Shown: positions 40,875-49,772, counted from the stretch's first letter. The stretch is 64,000 nt of DNA from Geodermatophilaceae bacterium URHA0031 (GCA_000620205.1 JHVP01000013.1:1-64000); one strand, 5' to 3'. Numbers and translations are program-made. The notes: generated from the letters alone by a model not told the origin.

Positions 40875-42647
40875 ATGACCACCCCCTCAGTGCTCGGTGA
40901 GCGCTACGAGATCGGCGGGGTGCTCGGCCGTGGCGGGATGGCCGAGGTGCACCGCGGGCGTGACCTCCGGCTCGGTCGTGAGGTCGCGGTCAAGGTGCTG
41001 CGGCAGGACCTCGCCCGGGACCCCTCCTCCCAGGTCCGCTTCCGCCGCGAGGCACAGGCGGCGGCCTCGCTGAACCACCCGGCCATCGTGGCCGTCTACG
41101 ACACCGGCGAGGACCGCACCGCGTCCGGAGCCACGCCCTACATCGTCATGGAGTACGTCGAGGGCGAGACGCTGCGCGACGTGCTCCGACGGGAGGGGCG
41201 GCTCTCCCCCGACCGTGCCATGTCGCTCACGGCCGACATCTGCGCGGCCCTGGACTTCAGCCACCGCAACGGCATCGTGCACCGGGACGTGAAGCCCGGG
41301 AACGTCATGATCACCCCGCAGGGCACCGTCAAGGTCATGGACTTCGGCATCGCCCGGGCGGTCTCCGACTCGGCCGCGACGATGACCTCGACCGCGGCGG
41401 TCATCGGCACCGCGCAGTACCTCTCCCCCGAGCAGGCCCGCGGCGAGGGCGTCGACGCCCGCTCCGACGTCTACTCGGCCGGCTGCCTGCTCTACGAGCT
41501 CGTCACCGGCACCCCGCCGTTCACCGGTGACTCGCCGGTGGCCGTCGCCTACCAGCACGTGCGCGAGGACCCGAGGACGCCGTCGTCGATCAACCCGGCG
41601 ATCCCGCCGGAGCTCGACGCCATCCTGCTCAAGGCGATGAGCAAGAACCCGGCCAACCGCTACCAGTCGGCCGCCGACATGCGCGCGGACCTGCTCCGCG
41701 CCGTCGCCGGTCAGCGCGTCGAGGCGACGCCGGTGATGAGCGACGCCGAGAAGACCACGATCATCGGCACGGCCGCCGGGGGCCTCGGCTACGACGACGG
41801 CTGGGACGACCCGGCCGCGCGGAAGCGCACGCGGAACCGGGTCATCGCCCTGGTGGTCGGAGCGCTCGTGCTGATCGGCGGCGCCATCGCCATCGCCATC
41901 GCGCTGACCGGCGGCAACGGCGACGACACACCGCCGGCCGCCACCCAGGTGACCGTGCCGGACCTCACCGGCAAGACCCAGGACGAGGCGACGGCGGCGA
42001 TCACCGGGGCCGGGCTCACCGTCGGCACGATCAGCCGGGAGGCGAGCACCGAGGCGCAGCGGGACACCGTCCTCAGCTCCGACCCGGCCGCCGGGGAGAA
42101 GGCAGATCCGCAGGCGCCGGTCCGCCTGGTGATCGGCGGTGGGCCCAACACCATCGCCGTGCCCAACGTGGTCGGTCGGGACCAGGACGCCGCGGTGAGC
42201 GCACTCGAGGGCGCCGGGTTCACCGGCAGCATCAGCACCCAGCAGGAGCGCTCGCTCGCACCCGAGGGACAGGTCATCTCGGTCGACCCGGCCGCGGGCT
42301 CGCAGGCGGCCCCCGACACCCGGATCACGCTCAGCATCTCCACCGGGTCGATCGAGCTGCCGGACGTGCGCGGGCTGACCGAGTCCGCGGCCCGCGAGCA
42401 GCTGGTCGCAGCCGGCATCGACAACGGCAACATCGAGGCGACGAACGCCGAGAGCGACGCCGTGGCCGCCGGCAACGTGGTGAACTCCGACCCCGGCCCG
42501 CGTGCCGCGGTCGCCCAGGGCGACGTGATCACGCTGCTGATCGCCGTCCCGATCCCCAGCGAGGCACCCACCACGCCGACGACCCCACCGAGCACCTCAC
42601 CGGCGACGACGCCGGCCACCCCGACGACCCCCAGCCCCACCGGCTGA
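40875..42647 (+). CDS. pknB: PknB-type PASTA Ser/Thr protein kinase
   Basis: 590 residues. Kinase domain (about 10-275) with GRGGMAEVHRG, VAVKVLRQDL, HRDVKPGNVM and DFGIARAV; one transmembrane helix (about 325-345); three PASTA repeats (about 355-555: VPDLTGKTQDEA, VPNVVGRDQDAA, LPDVRGLTESAA) and a Thr/Pro tail. PASTA repeats bind muropeptides or lipid II and activate the kinase. M. tuberculosis PknB has four repeats; this one shows three. A 156-bp spacer separates it from pknA, so a separate promoter is possible. Confidence 0.96.
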   Translation: MTTPSVLGERYEIGGVLGRGGMAEVHRGRDLRLGREVAVKVLRQDLARDPSSQVRFRREAQAAASLNHPAIVAVYDTGEDRTASGATPYIVMEYVEGETLRDVLRREGRLSPDRAMSLTADICAALDFSHRNGIVHRDVKPGNVMITPQGTVKVMDFGIARAVSDSAATMTSTAAVIGTAQYLSPEQARGEGVDARSDVYSAGCLLYELVTGTPPFTGDSPVAVAYQHVREDPRTPSSINPAIPPELDAILLKAMSKNPANRYQSAADMRADLLRAVAGQRVEATPVMSDAEKTTIIGTAAGGLGYDDGWDDPAARKRTRNRVIALVVGALVLIGGAIAIAIALTGGNGDDTPPAATQVTVPDLTGKTQDEATAAITGAGLTVGTISREASTEAQRDTVLSSDPAAGEKADPQAPVRLVIGGGPNTIAVPNVVGRDQDAAVSALEGAGFTGSISTQQERSLAPEGQVISVDPAAGSQAAPDTRITLSISTGSIELPDVRGLTESAAREQLVAAGIDNGNIEATNAESDAVAAGNVVNSDPGPRAAVAQGDVITLLIAVPIPSEAPTTPTTPPSTSPATTPATPTTPSPTG

Positions 42648-42691
42648 GCGGGAGGACCGCGCCGGCCGCCCTCCAGGGCCCCGAGCCGACC

Positions 42692-43357
42692 TCAGACCGT
42701 GGCGACGGTGAGGCGGTGGGCGGTGGCCTCGGCGGCGGCCAGGCGTGCCGGGTCGGTCGTGATCCCGCAGCCGGTGAGCCAGTTGGCGAGCAGCTGGTGG
42801 CCGCCCTCGGTGAGCACCGACTCGGGGTGGAACTGGACGCCCTCGATGGGCAGCTCCCGGTGCCGCAGCGCCATGACGATGCCCGACGGGGTCCGGCCGG
42901 TGACCTCGAGCTCGGCCGGCACGCTGTCGGCCTCCACGGCCAGGGAGTGGTAGCGGGTGGCGGTGAACGGTGACGCCAGCCCGGCCAGGACGCCGACGCC
43001 GTCGTGCACCACCTGGCTGGTCTTCCCGTGCAGCAGCTCGGGCGCCCGGCCGACGACGCCGCCGAAGGCCTCGGCGATCGCCTGGTGGCCCAGGCAGACG
43101 CCCAGGACGGGCAGCCCGGCCTCCGCGGCGGCGCGCACCATCGGCACGGTCACCCCGGCGTCGGTGGGCGTCCCGGGGCCCGGGGAGAGCAGCACGCCGG
43201 CGACGTCGAGGTCGGCCAGCTCGGCGACGGTCACCGCGTCGTTGCGCCGGACGACGCTGGGTACGCCCAGCTGGCCGAGGTACTGCACGAGGTTGTAGAC
43301 GAAGCTGTCGAAGTTGTCGACGACGAGCACCGGCCGCGGGGCGTCGAGGGTGGCCAC
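42692..43357 (-). CDS. pabA: glutamine amidotransferase TrpG/PabA (anthranilate/aminodeoxychorismate synthase component II)
   Basis: 221 residues. Class I glutamine amidotransferase: LVVDNFDSFVYNLVQYL, LLSPGPGTPTDAG, nucleophile Cys in GVCLGHQAIAEAFGG, and the catalytic HPES in GVQFHPESVLTEGG. It supplies ammonia for anthranilate (Trp) or 4-amino-4-deoxychorismate (folate). No trpE or pabB is adjacent; the same gene sits next to pknB in mycobacteria (annotated trpG). Which pathway, or both, cannot be told here. Confidence 0.92.
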   Translation of the reverse strand: MATLDAPRPVLVVDNFDSFVYNLVQYLGQLGVPSVVRRNDAVTVAELADLDVAGVLLSPGPGTPTDAGVTVPMVRAAAEAGLPVLGVCLGHQAIAEAFGGVVGRAPELLHGKTSQVVHDGVGVLAGLASPFTATRYHSLAVEADSVPAELEVTGRTPSGIVMALRHRELPIEGVQFHPESVLTEGGHQLLANWLTGCGITTDPARLAAAEATAHRLTVATV

Positions 43358-43389
43358 ACGTCAGGTGTACACGGCGCACCCCACCGGCG

Positions 43390-44169
43390 TCATCCGCCCC
43401 CCTGCCCCTCCCCCTGGTCGGTGGCGGACACCGTGGCGTGCTGGAGCTCCGGCACGCCCTCGTAGGCGGGCAGGCTGACCTCGCGCTGGTCGGCCACCTG
43501 GTAGGTGAGCCCGAACTGGTCGACGGCGGCCCTGAGCAGCTGCACCTCGTAGGAGGCCGCCAGCCGCTGGCGCATCGCCACGGCGTCCCCGATGGCGGTG
43601 ACGACGAACGGCGGCGAGTAGGTGCGGCCGTGCAGCAGGAGGGTGTTGCCCACGCAGATCACCGCGCTGGTGGCGATCAGCCGCTGCCCCATGATCGCCA
43701 CGCCGTCCGCCCCGGCGGCCCACATGGCGTTGACCACACCCTGCACGTCGGACTGGTGGATGACCAGGTTGTCCGGGCTGACGTTGCCGGGCTGGGCGCC
43801 GTTGGGCTCCGGCGGTGCGTCGTCCAGCGTGACCGACAGACCCGGCCCCTCCAGCGCGGTCAGGCCGGCGGAGGTCATCCCCTGGGCGCCCTCGGCCTGC
43901 ACAGCCGCGACCTCGCTGTTGCGGGAGGCCGCCTGGTCGGTGAGGCCCTGCACCTGCTGCTGCAGCCGGGTGAGCTCCTCCTGCTGCCGGGCGACGTCGG
44001 CGTCCCGCTGCTCGATCAAGCCGGGGAGCTGCGAGCTCTCCCCGGCCCGCAGGTCGGTCCCGAGCGCCGTCCGGCTGGAGGTGGCGAAGAGGAGGCCGGC
44101 GACCAGGGCGACGACGGGGACCAGCGCCGTCCACAGCGAGAGCCGTCGCCACGGGACCGACCGCGACAT
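43390..44169 (-). CDS. DUF881 membrane protein
   Basis: 259 residues from the ATG at 44169 (AGGAGGTGAGC upstream). One transmembrane helix (about 14-34), a coiled coil (about 60-95: LIEQRDADVARQQEELTRLQQQVQ), then the DUF881 domain (LEGPGLSVTLDDAP; LVIHQSDVQGVVNAMWAAGADGVAIMGQRL). It equals mycobacterial Rv0012. Extracytoplasmic domain of unknown function, conserved between crgA and trpG. Divergent from crgA. Confidence 0.9.
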   Translation of the reverse strand: MSRSVPWRRLSLWTALVPVVALVAGLLFATSSRTALGTDLRAGESSQLPGLIEQRDADVARQQEELTRLQQQVQGLTDQAASRNSEVAAVQAEGAQGMTSAGLTALEGPGLSVTLDDAPPEPNGAQPGNVSPDNLVIHQSDVQGVVNAMWAAGADGVAIMGQRLIATSAVICVGNTLLLHGRTYSPPFVVTAIGDAVAMRQRLAASYEVQLLRAAVDQFGLTYQVADQREVSLPAYEGVPELQHATVSATDQGEGQGGG

Positions 44170-44324
44170 GCTCACCTCCTGGCCGACGTCCGCTCGCGCC
44201 GGGCACCCGCCCCGCAGGATGACGCGCCCCGTGCACCGGACGGGTCTGCTCGCGAGGGCAGCTTAGGCTGGGATGAGTTCACGCCGGGGCGACAGGCCAC
44301 CGGCCCAGTGAGGGAGTCCGTACG

Positions 44325-44597
44325 GTGCCCAAGTCGAAGGTGCGCAAGAAGTCGGTGTACACCCCGCCGGAGGGCGTGCTGCCCTCCCGCGCGGCGCGTG
44401 CCCGTGCCGCGGAGCCCAGCCCCCGCTGGTACGCGGTCCTCATGGTCACCCTGATGCTCATCGGCCTGCTGTGGATCGTCGTCTACTACGTCGCCGGCGA
44501 CCGGATCGGCTTCATGGTGTCCCTCGGCGCCTGGAACTTCGCCATCGGGTTCGGCGCCATGGTCGCCGGGCTGGTCATGTCGATGCGCTGGCGCTGA
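44325..44597 (+). CDS. crgA: CrgA cell division protein
   Basis: 90 residues from the GTG at 44325 (GAGGGAGTCC upstream). Starts PKSKVRKK, a basic cytoplasmic segment, then two transmembrane helices (about 36-56 and 65-86), ending MSMRWR; this is the CrgA architecture. CrgA interacts with FtsZ, FtsQ, FtsI and other division proteins and moderates septation. It is divergent from DUF881 and followed by the 593-bp DnaA-box-like region. Confidence 0.95.
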   Translation: MPKSKVRKKSVYTPPEGVLPSRAARARAAEPSPRWYAVLMVTLMLIGLLWIVVYYVAGDRIGFMVSLGAWNFAIGFGAMVAGLVMSMRWR

Positions 44598-45190
44598 TCG
44601 ACCGCTCCACCGCACTGTCCACAGGCCCCTGTCCCGCTCCGGGACGGGGGCCTGTGTCGTCCCCGGAGTTGTCCACCGCCGCTCGGTCACCGAGCGGACG
44701 CACGGAGTGACCGCGTGTGGTTGTCGACAAGAGGACAACCCGCAGGTCAGCGCCCTGTTCGGTGCTCCGGCTGTGTACAGCGCCCGCGTCCGTCCACAGG
44801 CACGCTGCCCGTCCGTCCCCATGGTTGTCCACGACGTGTGGAGTGTGCACGATCCTCACCGGCGCGCTGACCTGCACAGATGCCGTCGATGTGACGATTG
44901 GGACGGAAAGGGCGCGGGGGTAACTACACCCGTGGAAGTCCGTCCCCAGTTGTGTACACACCTGTGGGTAAACGTGGACAACCAACTTCTTCGAAGCCGT
45001 CTTCTACGCCCCTACTACCCGTCGGCCGGGAACGCAAACGAGCAGCGTGACGGGCCGGTCCCGCGCGCACACCGGCGTGTTGTCGACAATCCGCCGGTCG
45101 TGTCGCGCCCCTGCCCGGGCGGCGCCCCGGGGGACGACGGGGACCGGCCTGTGGACGGCGGTGCGGGCCCGGTGCTGCCACGCTGGGGAC
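44598..45190. other. 593-bp low-GC noncoding region with a cluster of DnaA-box-like 9-mers
   Basis: Between crgA and the PH-domain gene no plausible gene is found. One-mismatch versions of TTGTCCACA occur on both strands: CTGTCCACA (44615), TTGTCCACC (44669), TTGTCCACG (44825), TTGTCCACG (minus, 44973-44981) and two palindromes TTGTCGACAA (44721, 45080). TTACCCACA (minus, 44963-44971) is one base from TTATCCACA. Weaker ones are CCGTCCACA (44790; minus 45150) and TTGTGTACA (44950). The stretch 44881-45020 is about 42% A+T by my count, far above its surroundings. No perfect box is present. See the findings. Confidence 0.75.
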
Positions 45191-45592
45191 GTGCAGTGGG
45201 GGCCACGGACCGGTGAGGTCGTCGCGACCGCGGTGGCCGGGCTGGCGCTGGCCCTCGCCGTTCCCGTGGTCGACCCGGTCGGCCGGGTGCTGGTGGGCGG
45301 GGCCGCTCTGCTGCTGCTCGGCCTGGCCGCCCACGACGCCCTCCTGCGGCCGCGGGTGCGGACCGGCCCGGACGGGGTGACCGTGCGAGCGCTCGCCGGG
45401 CCCACCACCATCGCGTGGCCGCACGTGCGGGCCCGGGTGCGGGTGCAGCGGCGCTGGGGGCTGCGGGCCCGCACGCTCGAGCTGGAGGACCGCTCGGACG
45501 ACGCCGTGCTGGTGGTCCTGGGCCGGCGCGAGCTGGGTACGGACCCGGAGAGGGTGGCCGAGGTGCTGCAGGCCGGCGGCGCCGCCGGCTGA
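45191..45592 (+). CDS. PH-domain membrane protein (Rv0010c-like)
   Basis: 133 residues from the GTG at 45191. Two hydrophobic helices (about 11-27 and 35-50) precede a bacterial PH fold (about 55-130: RVRTGPDGVTVRALAGPTTIAWPHVRARVRVQRRWGLRARTLELE). Same position and architecture as mycobacterial Rv0010c (bPH_6). Function unknown. Convergent with the rhomboid gene, 9 bp apart. Confidence 0.82.
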   Translation: MQWGPRTGEVVATAVAGLALALAVPVVDPVGRVLVGGAALLLLGLAAHDALLRPRVRTGPDGVTVRALAGPTTIAWPHVRARVRVQRRWGLRARTLELEDRSDDAVLVVLGRRELGTDPERVAEVLQAGGAAG

Positions 45593-45601
45593 GGTCTGCG
45601 G

Positions 45602-46492
45602 TCAGCCCACGCCGGCGTAGACCAGCACCAGCAGGACGACGACGAGCGCGGTGATGCCGGCGATGGCCAGCGGCGGGCGACGGCGGGCGGTGACCAGCAC
45701 CGCCGCAGCAGCGGCACCGGCGACGAGGCCGCCCAGGTGCCCGATCAGCGAGACACCGGGCAGGAAGCTGATCACCAGGTTGATGCCCAGCAGGGTCAGC
45801 AGCCCGCGGAGGTCCTGCTTCTGCTGGACCAGCACGACGCCGAAGGCCCCCATGAGGCCGTAGATGGCGGTGGAGGCGCCGGCGACCTGGCCGAAGGGGG
45901 CGCCCAGCAGCTGGATGGCGGCAGCCCCGCCGGCGATCGAGACCAGGTAGACGGTCAGGTAGCGGACCCGGCCCAGCAGGCGTTCCAGCTCGGAACCGAA
46001 CAGCAGCAGGGCCAGCATGTTCAGCCCCAGGTGCACCAGGCCGTAGTGCAGGAACGCCGCGGTGAACGGCCGCCACCAGTCGCCCATCTCCACGAACACC
46101 GGGACCTGGGCCAGCTGCTGGAAGAGCTCGGTGCGGTAGTTCTGGAACGGGTCCTGCCCGCCGATCCCGGCGAGGACGGCGGTGAGCACGAACATCGCGA
46201 CGTTGACCCCGATCAGGGTCAGCGTGACCGGGCCCCAGCGGCGTCCGGCGCGCTGCAGGCCTCCGCCGCGGCGCGGCTGGCGCACCCCGGCGTTGCCCGC
46301 GGCGACGTCGTCCGGGCACTGGAACCCGACGGCGGCCGGGTTCATGCACTGCGGGCAGATCGGCCGACCGCAGCGGACGCAGCGCACGCCGGTCGGTCGG
46401 TCGGGGTGCCGGTAGCAGGTCGCCGGAGGCGCCGGCGGCGGGTTGCCCGCGCCGGCGCCTCCGGGGCCGTCCGTGCCGTCAGGAGCGCTCAG
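45602..46492 (-). CDS. rhomboid intramembrane serine protease with N-terminal zinc ribbon (probable CTG start)
   Basis: 296 residues if translation starts at the CTG at 46492; the first ATG/GTG in frame is a GTG at 46387. The residues gained by the CTG start include [20 protein letters not shown] and CPQC, the complete zinc-ribbon-like N-terminus of actinobacterial rhomboids, of which the GTG start would cut off CYRHP. The membrane domain has six helices with the catalytic Ser in [13 protein letters not shown] and His in [10 protein letters not shown]. The CTG overlaps the ppiA stop (CTGA), mimicking the ATGA/GTGA overlaps elsewhere, with GAGG ten bases upstream. Confidence 0.85.
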   Translation of the reverse strand: MSAPDGTDGPGGAGAGNPPPAPPATCYRHPDRPTGVRCVRCGRPICPQCMNPAAVGFQCPDDVAAGNAGVRQPRRGGGLQRAGRRWGPVTLTLIGVNVAMFVLTAVLAGIGGQDPFQNYRTELFQQLAQVPVFVEMGDWWRPFTAAFLHYGLVHLGLNMLALLLFGSELERLLGRVRYLTVYLVSIAGGAAAIQLLGAPFGQVAGASTAIYGLMGAFGVVLVQQKQDLRGLLTLLGINLVISFLPGVSLIGHLGGLVAGAAAAAVLVTARRRPPLAIAGITALVVVLLVLVYAGVG

Positions 46493-47025
46493 CTGCGCTG
46501 CACCTCGACGGAGTTGATGACCACGTCCTCGACCGGCCGGTCACCGCGGGAGGTGGGGGTGGTGGCGATCGCGTCGACGACCTGGCGGCTGGCGTCGTCG
46601 GCCACCTCGCCGAAGATCGTGTGCTTGCGGTTCAGGTGCGGCGTGGGGCCGACGGTGATGAAGAACTGCGAGCCGTTGGTGCCCGGGCCGGCGTTCGCCA
46701 TGGCCAGCAGGTAGGGCCGGTTGAACGACAGGTCGGGGTGGAACTCGTCGCCGAACTGGTAGCCGGGGCCACCGATGCCCTGCCCGAGCGGGTCGCCGCC
46801 CTGGATCATGAAGCCGTCGATGACCCGGTGGAACACCGTGCCGTCGTAGAGCCTGTCGGTGGTCTTGGCGCGGGTCTTCGGGTGCGTCCACTCCTTGGCG
46901 CCCTCGGCGAGGTCGGCGAAGTTCGCGACCGTCTTCGGGGCGTGGTCGGGGAACAGGTCGACGGTGATGTCGCCGCGGTTGGTGTGCAGGACGGCGCGCC
47001 GCGCGGGAGCAGTCTGTTCAGTCAC
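46489..47025 (-). CDS. ppiA: peptidyl-prolyl cis-trans isomerase A (cyclophilin)
   Basis: About 178 residues from the GTG at 47025 (GGGAG ten bases upstream; two further GTGs upstream at 47034 and 47031). Cyclophilin core: [44 protein letters not shown] (catalytic FHR), [29 protein letters not shown]. Accelerates prolyl isomerisation in folding. Cytoplasmic; same position as mycobacterial ppiA, but with the rhomboid inserted after it. Confidence 0.95.
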   Translation of the reverse strand: MTEQTAPARRAVLHTNRGDITVDLFPDHAPKTVANFADLAEGAKEWTHPKTRAKTTDRLYDGTVFHRVIDGFMIQGGDPLGQGIGGPGYQFGDEFHPDLSFNRPYLLAMANAGPGTNGSQFFITVGPTPHLNRKHTIFGEVADDASRQVVDAIATTPTSRGDRPVEDVVINSVEVQRS

Positions 47026-47091
47026 GGGCACCACTCTCCCACTGCTGCGCAGCGAGGCGTCGACGGGTGCGGTCCGGAGCCGCGGCCGGCT

Positions 47092-47793
47092 TCAGGTCCT
47101 CGTGACCGGCGGGGTCACCCCGGTGTCCACGACCCTGCGGGCGACCTCGACCAGTTTCGTGTTGCTCTGCTGGGAGGCGGTGGCGAGGACCTCGAACGCC
47201 CGTCCTGCGGTGATCCTGTACCGCTCCATGAGGATGCCCTGGGCCTGACCGATGAGGTTCCGGCTGGCCAGGGCGGTCTCGAGGTCGTGCCGGTCGAGGG
47301 CGCGCGCGTAGGCGACGGCGGTGTGCGTGGCAAGACTGCCGGCCAGGGCCACGGCGGACGGGTCGAACGCATCGCGGGCACGGGCGTAGACGTTGATCGA
47401 ACCCAGTGTGCGCTCATGCGTGGACAGCGGGATCGACAGCGTGCTGTGCACCTCGAGGTCGACGGTGGCCGCAGGTGCCCAGCGGGGCCAGCGGGGGTCG
47501 GCGTCGAGGTCGCGGCAGTGGACAGCCCCTGGGTCCCACACCGCGTCGAGGCAGGGGCCTTCGCCGAGTCGGTACTGCAGCTCGTCCGCGGTGCGGGCGA
47601 GGTCGTTCGAGGCGGCGGCGGTGGAGATCCGCCGCCGCTTGTCCACCAGGGAGATGCTGACGCTGCTGGCCGCGTCGAGGCCGCCGGCGGTGAATGCGAC
47701 GGCGCGGTCCAGGAGCTCCTGCGGGCCGCGCTCGGTGAGCAGCTGCCGGGCCAGCTGGTCGACCCGCCCGACCGGGTGGACGTCACCGGTCAT
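47092..47793 (-). CDS. GAF-ANTAR domain protein (RNA antiterminator-type regulator)
   Basis: 233 residues from the ATG at 47793. GAF domain (about 15-160; SSVSISLVDKRRRISTAAASNDLA) followed by an ANTAR RNA-binding domain (about 165-225; ASRNLIGQAQGILMERYRITAGRAFEVLATASQQSNTKL), where IGQAxGILMER is the family signature. ANTAR proteins bind two-hexaloop RNA and prevent termination. The start overlaps the upstream phosphatase stop (ATGA), so the two are translationally coupled. Confidence 0.92.
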   Translation of the reverse strand: MTGDVHPVGRVDQLARQLLTERGPQELLDRAVAFTAGGLDAASSVSISLVDKRRRISTAAASNDLARTADELQYRLGEGPCLDAVWDPGAVHCRDLDADPRWPRWAPAATVDLEVHSTLSIPLSTHERTLGSINVYARARDAFDPSAVALAGSLATHTAVAYARALDRHDLETALASRNLIGQAQGILMERYRITAGRAFEVLATASQQSNTKLVEVARRVVDTGVTPPVTRT

Positions 47794-49772
47794 CGGGGGT
47801 CCCCGGGCTCGCCGCCGGGCAGGGGCCCGGTGGGCTGACGGGGCAGGCCGACCAGGTCGAGGACGAAGGCGGCCGGAGTGCCGGTGGGGGCGACCAGCAC
47901 GGGCGTGTGCTCGCGGTCGGCAGTGCGCAGCAGGTCGGCCAGGGCGGCGACGCCGGCGCTGGTGAGATGGGTGACCGCGGTCAGGTCGACGGTCAGGGGT
48001 GCGCTGCCGCCTCGGGACAGACCGGCGAGCTCGGCGCGGAGACGCTCGGCGGCCAGCGCGTCCACCGGGCCGCGGACGCGCAGCACCGGAGGCTCGCCGA
48101 CGACCAGGGTGTCGAACCTGCCGTCGCCCGATGGCAGCGCAGCGGGGGGAGCGGGTCGAGTCGGCGCGGTGCTGACCGGCCGGGACAGGCGGCGGGAGAA
48201 GGTCACCGTGGTCCCGGTCGGCTGCCCGTCGACGACCAGGTCCTCGCCGAGCGAACCCATCAGGGTCAGGCCCCGTCCCCGATAGCTCCGGGCGGAGGTC
48301 GGGGGGCGCCAGATGCCGTCATCGTCGATGCGCACGTGCACTCGACCGTCCTCGCTCAGCTGCAGGGCGAGCAGGACCGTCCCGGTGGGCACGTGGTGGA
48401 AGCCGTGCTCCACGGCATTGTCCACAGCCTCGCCCACGGCCAGCTCGAGCGCCAGCTGATCAGCCGGGTCCGGCCGCAGTGCGGCCAGCCACTCGCGCAG
48501 CTGCGCACGGAGCGGGGGCAGCTCGTCAGCGGAGGCGTGCACCTGGGTCCGCAGCGGCGGCACCGGCGCCTGCAACGACACGGCGAGGACGGTGACGTCG
48601 TCGACGAACCCGCGGCGGGTGAGCAGCTCTACCGCGTCGGTGCAGATCCGCTCGACCGCCGACGGCGAGGTGCCGGTCGGCCACAGCTGACCGACGGTGG
48701 CTGCCTCGGCCAATCGGGTCAGCTCGTCGAGTCCGCCGGTGTAGGAGCGGTCGGCCCGTTCGACGAGGCCGTCGCTGAACAGCACCACGACATCACCGTC
48801 GGCCAGCTGGGTGCGCTGCGCCGGCCCGCCGCCGTCGCTGCCCAACGGTCCGCCGCCGCTCCCGAGCAACTGACGGCCCGTGCCGGAGGCATCGACCAGC
48901 ACCGGAGCCGGGTGCCCTCGGGTCAGGTACTCCATCGTCCCTGCCGCGGGGTCGATGACGGCCACCACCACCGTCGCCGACCGCGCACCGGGCAGTGCCT
49001 CGGCGAACCGCTCCAGTCGGGCGACCGCGGCCGCCGGACCGGTGGTGGTCTCCAGCGCGTCGCCGAGCACGGCGCGCAGCTGGCTCATCACCGCGGCCGC
49101 CGCCACGCCGTGCCCGACCACGTCGCCCACCGCCAGGCCGACCCGGCCACCAGCGAGCGGGCGGACGTCGAACCAGTCACCGCCCGCGGACTGCTCAGCG
49201 CCGGCGATGAGGTAACGGGCGGCGATGTCGACCCGGGGCAGCACCGGCACCGCGGTCGGCAGCAGCGCCTGCTGCAGCTCGCTGACGACGTCCCGGGCGT
49301 GCTCGTAGCGTCGCCCGCTCTCGACAGCCTCCTGCTCGGCCCGCTCCCGAGCCCGCACCTGCTCGGTGACGTCGTGGGCCACGCCGATGACCCCGCGGAC
49401 CGACCCATCGGGCCACCGCCAGGGGACCGACGTCCAGTGCACGACGAGCTCGGCCACCCCGCTCCCACCGGGACCGGCCAGCTCGAGCCGCCACTCCGGC
49501 TCGGAGAACGGCTGCCCCGTCCGGTAGACCTCGGCGTAGAGCCCGAGGACGCCCTGCACGGCCAGCTCCGGGTACACCTCCGCGAGGGGCACCCCCAGCC
49601 ACTCCGACCGCCCGGCGAGCGCCCGGACAGACGCGGAGACGGCCACGACCCGCAGCTCCGGACCCTCCACCGCGACCATGAAGACCGGCATGGCGTCGAG
49701 CACCGCGCGCAGCGTCACCAGCTCCCCGAGCGGCACACCGTCGGACGGCTGAGTGCTGTCCTGCCCCACCAC
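47790..49772 (-). CDS. PAS-SpoIIE-HATPase-STAS four-domain phosphatase regulator
   Basis: About 660 residues from the GTG at 49772 (GGGAGGT immediately upstream; ATG at 49841 has codons of noncoding type). PAS (about 20-140), PP2C/SpoIIE phosphatase (about 175-370: AEQSAGGDWFDV, LAVGDVVGHG, LFSDGLVERAD), an RsbW-like HATPase (about 405-525: LELAVGEAVDNAVEHG), and a STAS domain (about 555-650: LTVDLTAVTHLTSAGVAAL). Phosphatase, anti-sigma kinase and antagonist in one chain is a complete partner-switching set. It is coupled to the GAF-ANTAR gene. Confidence 0.92.
   Translation of the reverse strand: MVGQDSTQPSDGVPLGELVTLRAVLDAMPVFMVAVEGPELRVVAVSASVRALAGRSEWLGVPLAEVYPELAVQGVLGLYAEVYRTGQPFSEPEWRLELAGPGGSGVAELVVHWTSVPWRWPDGSVRGVIGVAHDVTEQVRARERAEQEAVESGRRYEHARDVVSELQQALLPTAVPVLPRVDIAARYLIAGAEQSAGGDWFDVRPLAGGRVGLAVGDVVGHGVAAAAVMSQLRAVLGDALETTTGPAAAVARLERFAEALPGARSATVVVAVIDPAAGTMEYLTRGHPAPVLVDASGTGRQLLGSGGGPLGSDGGGPAQRTQLADGDVVVLFSDGLVERADRSYTGGLDELTRLAEAATVGQLWPTGTSPSAVERICTDAVELLTRRGFVDDVTVLAVSLQAPVPPLRTQVHASADELPPLRAQLREWLAALRPDPADQLALELAVGEAVDNAVEHGFHHVPTGTVLLALQLSEDGRVHVRIDDDGIWRPPTSARSYRGRGLTLMGSLGEDLVVDGQPTGTTVTFSRRLSRPVSTAPTRPAPPAALPSGDGRFDTLVVGEPPVLRVRGPVDALAAERLRAELAGLSRGGSAPLTVDLTAVTHLTSAGVAALADLLRTADREHTPVLVAPTGTPAAFVLDLVGLPRQPTGPLPGGEPGDPR

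Noticed and set aside
44707-45216. 169-codon open frame in the crgA-PH spacer
   Set aside because: No ribosome binding site, mixed codon use and no protein motif; the stretch is noncoding DnaA-box-like DNA.
48418-48426. Exact DnaA box TTGTCCACA inside the four-domain phosphatase gene
   Set aside because: It falls in codons for the conserved EAVDNAVEHG motif of the HATPase domain (the VDN codons read as TTGTCCAC on the other strand). A similar match occurs in gyrB (57379-57387, VVDNAV). These are dictated by the protein sequence.
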